Source of the DNA: Lachnoclostridium sp. UBA6558
GTDB lineage: Bacteria > Bacillota > Clostridia > Lachnospirales > Lachnospiraceae
Direction: 5' to 3'
DNA: 5,346 nt
Assembly (NCBI GenBank): GCA_002434335.1
Contig: DJJW01000094.1
Location: 31,248 to 36,593 of the forward strand
Shown here: positions 1 to 5,346 of the stretch, piece after piece
Numbering within the stretch: position 1 is the stretch's first letter
How the letters are laid out: each line of letters opens with the position of its first letter
Position numbers and translations under genes: made by a program
Notes under the pieces: generated by a model
Seen by the model: only the letters and a program-made list of their open reading frames with translations
What the model was told of the DNA's origin: nothing
Database searches by the model: none

Positions 1-811
1 AGTAACATTATTTTATTACACGGATGGAACAGTAAAAGAAGCAGAGGCAAATCGTAAAGTGGGAGCTGTCATCTTCCTTCGAAGCTGTGATCTTCATGCT
101 GTGAAGCGCCTGGATGAGATTTACTTAAGAAATGGATACGAAGATTACTACTATCAGAGACTTAGAGACAATGTACGATTTTTTGTAATAGGCTGCAGTG
201 CTACTTATGATAATTGCTTCTGTGTTAGTATGGGAACAAATCAGATTGCTTCCTATGATGCCGGTTTGACAATCAAAGATGGCCTCTATCATATCGACAG
301 CCATTGGGAGGAAATGAATCCGCTGTTCTCCCGCTGCTCACAAAAAGAAGAGAAAGTTGTAATACCCTTTGTAACCAGTAACGAGATAAGCGTAAACATA
401 CCAGAGAATTTAAGTATAGCAGTAAATGGTGCCAGTCTTTGGAAGGAATACGACAGCCGCTGCATTAACTGCGGGAGATGTAATTTTGTCTGTCCTACCT
501 GCACCTGCTTTACAATGCAGGATATATTCTACACAGATAACGGGAAAGCAGGCGAACGCAGGCGAGTACACGCTTCCTGTATGGTTGACGGCTATACGGA
601 TATGGCCGGCGGCGGTTCATACCGTAAGAAGAATGGAGACAGGATGCGCTTTAAGGTAATGCATAAGGTTTATGATTACAAAAAAAGAAACGGGTATCAC
701 ATGTGTGTTGGCTGCGGCAGATGCGATGATGTCTGTCCTGAATACATCTCATTCTCCCATTGCGTGAACCGTCTGGAGGATGCCATGAAGGAGGTAACGG
801 GCAATGAGTAA
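1..811 (+). CDS. asrA: Anaerobic sulfite reductase subunit A (AsrA), 5' end outside window
   Basis: AsrA is the cytoplasmic electron-relay subunit of the AsrABC dissimilatory-type sulfite reductase, passing electrons from AsrB to AsrC. The frame is open from the first full codon at base 2, so the gene begins upstream; 269 codons are visible, and about 75 N-terminal residues are missing if it has the usual length of about 345. The GTG at 59 is an internal valine, not a start. Two ferredoxin-type [4Fe-4S] motifs are clear: CINCGRCNFVCP at nt 461-496 and CVGCGRCDDVCP at nt 704-739. The segments RSCDLHAVKRLD and CFCVSMGTN, both familiar from AsrA-like proteins, lie in the N-terminal half. The stop codon (809-811) lies 8 nt inside asrB, and the asrB ribosome binding site lies within the asrA end, so the two are probably translationally coupled. 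The identification rests on these motifs together with the downstream asrB and asrC. Confidence 0.95.
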   Translation, partial: VTLFYYTDGTVKEAEANRKVGAVIFLRSCDLHAVKRLDEIYLRNGYEDYYYQRLRDNVRFFVIGCSATYDNCFCVSMGTNQIASYDAGLTIKDGLYHIDSHWEEMNPLFSRCSQKEEKVVIPFVTSNEISVNIPENLSIAVNGASLWKEYDSRCINCGRCNFVCPTCTCFTMQDIFYTDNGKAGERRRVHASCMVDGYTDMAGGGSYRKKNGDRMRFKVMHKVYDYKKRNGYHMCVGCGRCDDVCPEYISFSHCVNRLEDAMKEVTGNE

Positions 812-1631
812 AAATGAATATACTCCTTTTCTATCAGAAATCCTGGAAGTTAAGAAACATACAGAACTTGAATATACTTTTCGTCTGTCCTTTAAGGGGG
901 AAGTACGTCCCGGACAGTTTTTTGAAGTTTCCCTTCCAAAGTTCGGCGAAGCACCTATCTCTGTCAGCGGTATGGGAGACGGATATGTGGAGCTTACTAT
1001 GTGCAAGGTCGGTAAGGTAACCAATGAGATCTTTGAATTGTATAAAGGTAATACCTTATTTATGAGAGGACCTTATGGTAACGGCTTTGATGTGGAGGAT
1101 TATAAAGACAAGGAACTAATTATTATTGCAGGCGGTACAGGGGTATCTCCGGTACGAGGAGTAATTGAATATTTTCACAGGAACCGCGCTCAGGTCAGGG
1201 ATATGACTGTTATAACCGGATTTAAATCACCTTCTTTTGTATTGTTTAAGGAAGATCTTAAAAACTGGAAAGATACGATGAAGCTTATTCTGACAGTCGA
1301 TAAAGAAGATGACACGAATCCTGATGTCAGTGAGAATACACTGGACTTACCCACCTATCAGGTTGGACTGGTTACTCAGTATATTCCTGCTATTAAGGTT
1401 AATTCAAAGAAAGATACGGCAATCATTGTAGTTGGCCCTCCCATGATGATGCATTTTACCGTGCAGGGTCTGTTAAAGGAAGGATATCCGGAAGAAAATA
1501 TCTGGATTTCCCATGAGAGAAAAATGTGCTGCGGAATCGGTAAATGCGGCCACTGTAAAATAGATGATGTTTATGTGTGCCTGGACGGCCCGGTATTTCC
1601 CTATACCAAAGGACGTCTTCTGGTGGATTAG
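804..1631 (+). CDS. asrB: Anaerobic sulfite reductase subunit B (AsrB), FAD/NAD(P)H-binding electron-transfer subunit
   Basis: AsrB is a ferredoxin-NADP reductase-like flavoprotein that oxidises NAD(P)H and feeds electrons to AsrA and AsrC. The 275-residue length is normal for the family. Residues 5-100 form the FAD-binding barrel, with RPGQFFEVSLP followed by the flavin-contact strand PISVSG. Residues 104-225 form the nucleotide-binding half, with IIIAGGTGVSPVRG and VVGPPMMM. The C-terminus carries a PyrK-type [2Fe-2S] site with likely ligands C243, C248, C251 and C259 (CGIGKCGHC, then VCLDGP). The ATG at 804 is chosen because AAGGAGG at 788-794 sits 9 nt upstream; the start lies within the last codons of asrA. 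Related reductases include dihydroorotate dehydrogenase subunit PyrK and the sulfhydrogenase gamma subunit, but the position between asrA and asrC settles the call. Confidence 0.95.
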   Translation: MSKNEYTPFLSEILEVKKHTELEYTFRLSFKGEVRPGQFFEVSLPKFGEAPISVSGMGDGYVELTMCKVGKVTNEIFELYKGNTLFMRGPYGNGFDVEDYKDKELIIIAGGTGVSPVRGVIEYFHRNRAQVRDMTVITGFKSPSFVLFKEDLKNWKDTMKLILTVDKEDDTNPDVSENTLDLPTYQVGLVTQYIPAIKVNSKKDTAIIVVGPPMMMHFTVQGLLKEGYPEENIWISHERKMCCGIGKCGHCKIDDVYVCLDGPVFPYTKGRLLVD

Positions 1632-1641
1632 GAGGTAATGA

Positions 1642-2604
1642 ATGGATATCAATACCAAGAGTTTAAAGAAAAATGCTTTCCGTGTCACCAAGGAAAGAGG
1701 AATTACCGCCTCCAGAATACGTGTCCCCGGAGGACATATGGATGCAAAATATTTAGCGGTTATCCAAAAGATTGCTGAGGAATACGGAAATGGCACTCTT
1801 CATATTACGGTCAGACAGGGTTTCGAAATACCGGGCATTAAATACGAAGATATGCCGGAGGTCAATACTCTTTTACAGCCCTTAATCGAAGGTCTTTTAA
1901 TAAACCAGGGAGAAAAAGGAACAGGTTACGAGGCCTCCGGTACCAGAAATATTGTTGCCTGCGTGGGAAACAGAGTCTGTCCTTATGCCTGTTATGATAC
2001 CTCAGCATTTGCCCTTAAGATTGAAAAGGCTGTATTTCCTCATGATCTGCACTTTAAAATTGCTCTTACAGGCTGTCCTAACGATTGTGCCAAGGTACGT
2101 ATGCATGATTTCGGTATTCTTGGAATGACCGAACCTCAGTATGATAAAGACCGTTGTATCAGCTGCGGAGCCTGTGTAAAAGCCTGCAAGAAAAAATCTG
2201 TAGGTGCGCTGTCCTTCGTTAATTATAAAGTTGAAAGAAATCACGAGAAATGTATCGGCTGCGGAGAATGTGTTATCCAATGCCCCACCAGAGCCTGGAC
2301 CAGAAGCCAGGAGAAATATTACCGTCTGACCTTACTTGGCAGAACTGGTAAGAAGAATCCCAGGTTAGGAGAAGATTTCATCAAATGGGTGGATGAAGAA
2401 AGTATTATCAAGATTATTCTTAACACCTATGCTTTTGTAGAAGAATACATCGATAAGGAGGCTCCGGGACGAAAAGAACATATTGGTTATATTGTTGATC
2501 GAACAGGCTTTGAAGAATTTAAAAGATGGGCTTTAAAAGAGGTAAACCTGCCGGAGCAGGCATGTGTCAGCCAGAATATCTATTGGAAGGGTATTGTCTA
2601 TTAA
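1642..2604 (+). CDS. asrC: Anaerobic sulfite reductase subunit C (AsrC), siroheme catalytic subunit
   Basis: AsrC is the catalytic subunit, reducing sulfite to sulfide with six electrons at a coupled siroheme-[4Fe-4S] centre. The 320-residue length is close to the usual size of about 335. The N-terminal nitrite/sulfite reductase half-domain contains SRIRVPGG (24-31) and LHITVRQGFEIPG (53-65), typical of siroheme binding. The centre's four ligands are seen as C107-x5-C113 (CVGNRVC) and C145-x3-C149 (CPNDC). A two-cluster ferredoxin domain follows: C172/C175/C178/C182 and C204/C207/C210/C214. The first of these has CKKK after its last cysteine instead of the common CP. The C-terminal part from about 225 to 320 completes the reductase fold. 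AGGAGG at 1630-1635, overlapping the asrB stop, lies 6 nt before the ATG; a second ATG at 1638 is out of frame. All expected ligands are present, so an active enzyme is likely. Confidence 0.96.
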   Translation: MDINTKSLKKNAFRVTKERGITASRIRVPGGHMDAKYLAVIQKIAEEYGNGTLHITVRQGFEIPGIKYEDMPEVNTLLQPLIEGLLINQGEKGTGYEASGTRNIVACVGNRVCPYACYDTSAFALKIEKAVFPHDLHFKIALTGCPNDCAKVRMHDFGILGMTEPQYDKDRCISCGACVKACKKKSVGALSFVNYKVERNHEKCIGCGECVIQCPTRAWTRSQEKYYRLTLLGRTGKKNPRLGEDFIKWVDEESIIKIILNTYAFVEEYIDKEAPGRKEHIGYIVDRTGFEEFKRWALKEVNLPEQACVSQNIYWKGIVY

Positions 2605-2624
2605 GATAAAAGCTTCGAATAAAC

Positions 2625-2642
2625 ATGCAAAATATATTGCAT
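2625..2642. repeat. Near-perfect 18-bp palindrome between asrC and the FNT channel gene
   Basis: ATGCAA and TTGCAT form perfect 6-bp inverted arms around the 6-nt core AATATA, which itself departs from symmetry at only one base pair. It lies 20 nt after the asrC stop and 38 nt before the channel start. The layout of two 6-bp arms with a 6-nt spacer is common for dimeric helix-turn-helix operators, including the CRP/FNR superfamily, but the arm sequence does not match a site I know. As RNA it would give only a weak AT-rich hairpin without a following U-tract, so a terminator is unlikely. It could be an internal operator, a processing or stability element, or chance. Confidence 0.4.
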
Positions 2643-2679
2643 AACGAAAACGTTAAAAGAAGGGATTGGGACCAATAAC

Positions 2680-3447
2680 ATGTATAAGGAAGAAGTAGAA
2701 GCCTTTGGAAATGCTTCACAGGGGAAATTAAAATTATTAACAGAAAATCCATTGGGGTATTTTGTCTCCTCAATGCTTGCCGGTGTTTATGTAGGCTTTG
2801 GTATCCTGCTGATTTTTTCCATCGGAGGGATGCTGGCAGATCAGCCTTATGTTAAGATAGTAATGGGTTTGTCTTTTGGTATTGCTTTAAGCCTGGTAAT
2901 TATGGCAGGTTCAGAACTATTTACCGGAAATAATATGGTTATGGCTCTTGGGCTCTTTCACAAAAAAGTCAAATTAAAAGATACTTTACTCCTCTGGCTT
3001 GTATGCTTTATCGGAAATCTGGCTGGTGCTATTCTGATAGCTTTTCTATTCTGGCAATCAGGACTGGCGAAAGGCCCAGTTGGGGAATTTATTATTAAGG
3101 CTTCCCAAACTAAGATGGAGCTCTCTCCTTGGATTCTCTTTACCCGGGGTATCCTGTGTAATACTTTAGTTTGTCTGGCAGTTTGGTGCAGCGTCCGCTG
3201 CAAGTCCGAAAGCGGAAAACTTATAATGGTTTTCTGGTGCCTCTTTGCCTTTATCACCTCCGGGTATGAACACAGTGTAGCAAATATGACTTTATTAACA
3301 GCCGGCTTATTTGCTGATACCGGCAATGCTCTGTCCATTGGCGGTTATGCTCATAATCTTCTTTATGTAACCCTTGGTAATATGATAGGTGGTATCCTTC
3401 TTGTGGCATTACCTTACTACCTGATTTCGAAACACAAGGTCAACTAA
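2680..3447 (+). CDS. FNT-family anion channel, probably a hydrosulfide (HS-) exporter of the asr operon
   Basis: This is an integral membrane protein of the formate/nitrite transporter family, which form pentameric aquaporin-like anion channels. It has 255 residues and about six membrane segments, near 28-52, 59-79, 102-126, 150-171, 181-195 and 222-249. Two signature regions are intact: SELFTGNNM (78-86), with the pore threonine T82, and GYEHSVANM (195-203), with the central histidine H198. These match the roles of T91 and H209 in E. coli FocA. RGILCNTLVCLAVW (156-169) is also typical. Known relatives carry formate, nitrite or HS-. Following asrABC directly, which is also the arrangement of the HS- channel FNT3/HSC of C. 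difficile, makes export of the sulfide product the best inference. The ATG is preceded by a weak ribosome binding site (AGAAGGGA, 2658-2665) at a long 14-nt spacing, so output may be lower than for asrC. Confidence 0.92.
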   Translation: MYKEEVEAFGNASQGKLKLLTENPLGYFVSSMLAGVYVGFGILLIFSIGGMLADQPYVKIVMGLSFGIALSLVIMAGSELFTGNNMVMALGLFHKKVKLKDTLLLWLVCFIGNLAGAILIAFLFWQSGLAKGPVGEFIIKASQTKMELSPWILFTRGILCNTLVCLAVWCSVRCKSESGKLIMVFWCLFAFITSGYEHSVANMTLLTAGLFADTGNALSIGGYAHNLLYVTLGNMIGGILLVALPYYLISKHKVN

Positions 3448-3516
3448 TTGTACCAAAAGCATGATTACCATATAACTAAATGTTAAGTTTTATTCTTTGG
3501 ATATTAAATACTTATC

Positions 3517-3563
3517 AGCACTCTTACACCTTGATATTACAGTGGTAAGGGTGCTATTTTATT
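3517..3563 (+). terminator. Rho-independent terminator of the asrABC-FNT operon
   Basis: The arms AGCACTCTTAC (3517-3527) and GTAAGGGTGCT (3545-3555) pair over 11 bp with one T-G wobble. Inner CAC/GTG pairing can extend the stem if one G is bulged. The T-rich run ATTTTATT follows immediately. It lies 69 nt after the channel stop codon, points the same way, and no other gene intervenes, so it should end the operon transcript. Confidence 0.85.
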
Positions 3564-3588
3564 CATACTGAAGCAATTAAAAAATATC

Positions 3589-3635
3589 TGCAGATTGCTT
3601 GTCATGAAATTATGCAGATTTCCTGTCGTGAAATT
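3589..3635. repeat. Imperfect tandem direct repeat, two copies, 24-nt period
   Basis: The 23-nt units at 3589-3611 and 3613-3635 match at 20 of 23 positions. Both begin TGCAGATT, share TGTC near the middle and end TGAAATT; the differences are at unit positions 9, 11 and 16. The repeat starts 26 nt after the operon terminator. No further copies are obvious nearby. Two copies are too few to call a CRISPR array, and the period is shorter than a repeat-spacer unit. It could be a simple duplication or a paired protein-binding site. Confidence 0.6.
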
Positions 3636-3933
3636 TATTCTGGTATTCTCTCAACTATCATGTTATAATATTTATTATAATCCATATTTTTACATATCCT
3701 TCATGTATAAGCTATGTTCTCAAGGCTTTTATTATCACTTAATCCATTTTATGAAAGAACCATGTAAATTTTTTGTGCAAACAGGTTCATTATTTACTAC
3801 TTGGTATAATCTGCTTGCTTTATTGTATCTCAAGCTAGTCCTGACTCTGGACACTCATATAAATCTGACTATATAACTCGAAAGACTGATTCTTAATACT
3901 CAACTATTCCAATCCTGCTGTGTTAGCTAAATT

Positions 3934-3962
3934 TTGAATTATTTTCTTTAAGGGAATACAAA
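3934..3962 (+). promoter_or_regulatory. Candidate sigma-A-like promoter for the leader and hydrolase gene
   Basis: TTGAAT (3934-3939) and TACAAA (3957-3962) are spaced by exactly 17 nt and each matches 4 of 6 consensus positions (TTGACA, TATAAT). A transcript starting near 3970 would include the whole structured leader from 4021. In such AT-rich DNA matches of this quality arise by chance, and the extended -10 at 3802-3810 is an alternative. Confidence 0.25.
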
Positions 3963-4020
3963 AGATACATTTATTACCATTTATTGGACTCAATTTCATT
4001 TCATAATACACCAACTTTAC

Positions 4021-4132
4021 CAGCCTGCGTGTTTTCATCCTAGGAAGAAAGGAGGTTTCTAAACAGACTGATTTGTTCAGAAATCCTGTAATCGGGGTTT
4101 TACCGGCGACCTGAACAGCGGGGGAAGGCTGT
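4021..4132 (+). promoter_or_regulatory. Structured 5' leader upstream of the small ORF and GH5 gene; unidentified cis-acting RNA candidate
   Basis: The plus-strand RNA has a riboswitch-like layout. CAGCCT (4021-4026) is a perfect complement of AGGCTG (4126-4131), which would close a domain of about 110 nt. Inside it a long imperfect hairpin forms from TTTCT (4056-4060) with AGAAA (4079-4083) and AACA (4062-4065) with TGTT (4074-4077), leaving an 8-nt loop; it extends outward by AGG (4053-4055) with CCT (4085-4087) across a bulge. A competing hairpin, ACAGC (4115-4119) with GCTGT (4128-4132), excludes the closing stem and puts GGGGGAAG in its loop, directly before the ATG at 4133. I compared it from memory with c-di-GMP, c-di-AMP, TPP, SAM, cobalamin, FMN and glycine riboswitches and found no convincing core. 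Function is inferred only from pairing and position. Confidence 0.4.
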
Positions 4133-4207
4133 ATGTTATTGGCTGGAGCATACGTTTTGCTTATCTTTCTGCAATTTTATATTATAAAGAAGGGAAGGTA
4201 TAAATAA
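4133..4207 (+). CDS. Possible small ORF for a 24-residue single-span membrane peptide
   Basis: The ORF starts at ATG 4133 and ends at TAA 4205-4207; that last A is also the first base of the hydrolase ATG (TAATG overlap). The peptide begins MLLAGAYVLLIFLQFYII and ends with a basic tail KKGRYK, so it looks like one hydrophobic membrane segment with a cytoplasmic positive end. A G-rich ribosome binding site, GGGGGAAGG (4120-4128), sits 4-8 nt upstream, and a TGA at 4112-4114 rules out a longer version in this frame. Its own 3' end contains the ribosome binding site of the hydrolase gene. Role unknown: it may be a translated leader coupling the leader RNA to hydrolase synthesis, a small membrane protein, or a chance frame. 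Confidence 0.35.
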   Translation: MLLAGAYVLLIFLQFYIIKKGRYK

Positions 4208-5346
4208 TGAAAAAACGTCTTTTATTTTTATGTACACTTATTGCCTTTATGTTTCTGCTCCTGTCTTCAGGACAAGCAGCTTCAGCGGCTAATTCACAAT
4301 ATCCCGGTTTTCGGGTAGAGGGTCGTTTTCTCTATGACAACCAGGGTGAAAAAGTAATCTTGTATGGTATCAATAAGATGATTGTCTGGACGGATAAGGA
4401 TGGTATTCCCTCCTATTCCGAAATAGCAAAGACAGGAGCAAACAGTGTTCGAATCGTCTGGTCTCTGGAAGGAACAGCGGAGGAACTGGACCTTGCTATC
4501 CGCAATTGCCGTGCTGAAAATATGATTCCTATTGTGGAACTCCATGATGCAACCGGTGACTGGTCAAAGCTATCAGCCCTGGTGGATTACTGGACAAGAC
4601 CGGATATCGTAGCTGTAATTCAGAAATATCAGGAATATCTTCTGGTCAATATCGGAAACGAAGTAGGCCAACAGGTATCAGAAGCTGACTTTAAAGCCGG
4701 TTATAAAACAGCTGTTAACAGAATGCGTACCGCTGGTATCCACGTTCCTCTGGTTATTGATGCAAGCAGCTACGGACAGGATATTAACATTCTGCAAAGC
4801 TGCGGCCCCTACCTGTTAACGGAAGATCCGGATCATAATCTTATGTTTTCTGTCCATATGTGGTGGCCGAAAGCCTGGGGCTATACTGACCAGCGAGTAA
4901 TCGATGAGCTTGAGGAATCCGTAGCCTTAAACCTTCCTCTCATAGTAGGCGAATTCGGCCATATATGGGATGAGACAGAAGCCGGAAAGATTCCTTACGA
5001 GACTATTATTGAGTATTGCTACAAGTATCAGATCGGCTATCTTCCCTGGGAATTCGGACCGGGAAATAATCCCCAGACCTTTTTAGATATGTCAACAGAC
5101 GGTACTTATGATACACTTCACGGCTGGGGTCTGGAAGTTGCAGTAACAAGTCCCTACAGCATCCAAAATATTGCTGAAAGACCTGTATCCCTGCTCTCCA
5201 ACCTGCCGGCTCTATTACCTGCAGAGCCCCTTCCTGCCGGCAATCTGGCTCTGGGCAGAACCGTTACGGTATCTTCATTAGAGAGCAGTCTCTATTCCGG
5301 TAATAATATAACTGACGGCAGTCTTGATACCAGATGGGCTTCCGGA
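4207..5346 (+). CDS. Secreted GH5 glycoside hydrolase, probable endo-beta-1,4-mannanase with C-terminal discoidin-like domain; 3' end outside window
   Basis: This is the first 380 codons of a secreted, modular polysaccharide hydrolase. Residues 1-27 are a Sec signal peptide: MKKR, a hydrophobic core, then cleavage probably after ASA at 25-27. Residues 31-315 form a GH5 TIM barrel. Visible marks are GINKM (54-58), ANSVRIVWS (78-86), VELHDATGDW (110-119), the acid/base strand LLVNIGNEVG with N151-E152, FSVHMWW (214-220), the nucleophile strand LIVGEFGH with E249, and YLPWEFGPGN (278-287). HDATG and the overall pattern resemble GH5 subfamily 8 bacterial mannanases; an endoglucanase or other beta-glycanase is possible. 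A Pro-rich linker (about 332-345) leads into NLALGRTVTVSS...DGSLDTRWAS, the typical start of an F5/8 type C (CBM32-like) domain, cut by the window edge. The ATG has GGGAAGG (4192-4198) 8 nt upstream. It is a separate unit from the asr operon. Confidence 0.9.
   Translation, partial: MKKRLLFLCTLIAFMFLLLSSGQAASAANSQYPGFRVEGRFLYDNQGEKVILYGINKMIVWTDKDGIPSYSEIAKTGANSVRIVWSLEGTAEELDLAIRNCRAENMIPIVELHDATGDWSKLSALVDYWTRPDIVAVIQKYQEYLLVNIGNEVGQQVSEADFKAGYKTAVNRMRTAGIHVPLVIDASSYGQDINILQSCGPYLLTEDPDHNLMFSVHMWWPKAWGYTDQRVIDELEESVALNLPLIVGEFGHIWDETEAGKIPYETIIEYCYKYQIGYLPWEFGPGNNPQTFLDMSTDGTYDTLHGWGLEVAVTSPYSIQNIAERPVSLLSNLPALLPAEPLPAGNLALGRTVTVSSLESSLYSGNNITDGSLDTRWASG

Larger units (their letters stand above)
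3564..4020. other. AT-rich intergenic spacer without a supported gene
   Basis: This stretch separates the operon terminator from the structured leader of the hydrolase gene. The only longer plus-strand frame (3595-3876, TTG start, 93 codons) has no ribosome binding site, is rich in F, Y, L and I as expected of translated AT-rich DNA, and resembles no family I know, so I do not call it. Several -10-like boxes occur, including TGTTATAAT at 3661-3669 and TGGTATAAT at 3802-3810, both of extended -10 form but without a good -35. A short tandem repeat (3589-3635) and one candidate promoter (3934-3962) are listed separately. Nothing else stands out on the plus strand. Confidence 0.6.

Noticed and set aside
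59..811. asrA starting at the GTG at 59
   Set aside because: The frame is open through the window edge and upstream codons already encode a protein-like segment (VTLFYYTDGTVKEAEANRK). AsrA proteins are about 75 residues longer than the visible part, so this GTG is an internal valine.
2625..2642. Terminator after asrC
   Set aside because: The stem is short and AT-rich, with no T-tract after it, and a proper terminator exists after the channel gene.
3589..3635. CRISPR array
   Set aside because: Only two units, imperfect, with a 24-nt period and no spacer between them.
3595..3876. 93-codon plus-strand ORF with TTG start in the spacer
   Set aside because: No ribosome binding site, a rare start codon, low-complexity hydrophobic and aromatic composition expected from AT-rich DNA, and no recognisable motif. 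It also runs through the tandem repeat.
4048..4114. Strong ribosome-binding-site-like AAAGGAGG at 4048-4055 with a possible start downstream
   Set aside because: No ATG or GTG follows at a usable distance. The first in-phase candidate is TTG at 4073, 17 nt away, with only 13 codons. The motif is more likely part of the hairpin arm.
4095..4130. TPP riboswitch, because of GACCTGAACAGCGGGGGAAG
   Set aside because: Only a loose resemblance to the 3' TPP core. The CTGAGA block and the GGGGTGC block are absent.
4091..4140. c-di-AMP (ydaO) riboswitch, because of AGCGGGGGAA
   Set aside because: The downstream ydaO elements (a GGGGTGAAT-like block and the GCTAACTCCGTAAGCG-like block) are missing, and too few bases remain before the gene for the full fold.

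Overview
The window looks like a low-to-moderate GC anaerobic Firmicute of the clostridial type, plausibly a plant-fibre-degrading Lachnospiraceae. The reasons are strong AGGAGG-type ribosome binding sites, AT-rich spacers, a ferredoxin-rich anaerobic sulfite reductase operon of the asrABC type known from clostridia, and a secreted glycoside hydrolase next door. The species cannot be named from the sequence alone.

Bases 1-3563 are one transcription unit on the plus strand: asrA (5' end outside the window), asrB, asrC and a formate/nitrite-transporter (FNT) family channel gene, closed by a rho-independent terminator at 3517-3563. asrA overlaps asrB by 8 nt, asrB and asrC are 10 nt apart, and the channel gene follows after a 75-nt gap that holds a palindrome. 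AsrB should take electrons from NAD(P)H through FAD and a [2Fe-2S] cluster, AsrA should relay them through two [4Fe-4S] clusters, and AsrC should reduce sulfite to sulfide at a siroheme-[4Fe-4S] centre. The linked channel most likely lets HS- leave the cell, as the asr-linked FNT channel of Clostridioides difficile does.

Bases 3564-4132 contain no gene I can support. The first part is very AT-rich and carries a 24-nt-period imperfect tandem repeat and scattered -10-like boxes. The second part, from about 4021 to 4132, has a different character. It can fold into a long-range 6-bp stem enclosing a long imperfect hairpin, with an alternative hairpin just before a small ORF. I could not match it to a riboswitch class I know. 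The minus strand is also open for 90 codons across this area, which may be an old gene remnant or chance.

Bases 4133-4207 encode a possible 24-residue single-span membrane peptide. Its stop overlaps the start of the next gene (TAATG), which suggests translational coupling. Bases 4207-5346 are the first 380 codons of a secreted GH5 glycoside hydrolase, most like GH5 subfamily 8 beta-mannanases. A discoidin-like (F5/8 type C, CBM32-like) domain starts just before the window ends.

The two halves appear functionally unrelated: anaerobic sulfite respiration or redox disposal on the left, and plant polysaccharide degradation on the right. The terminator and long spacer separate them.
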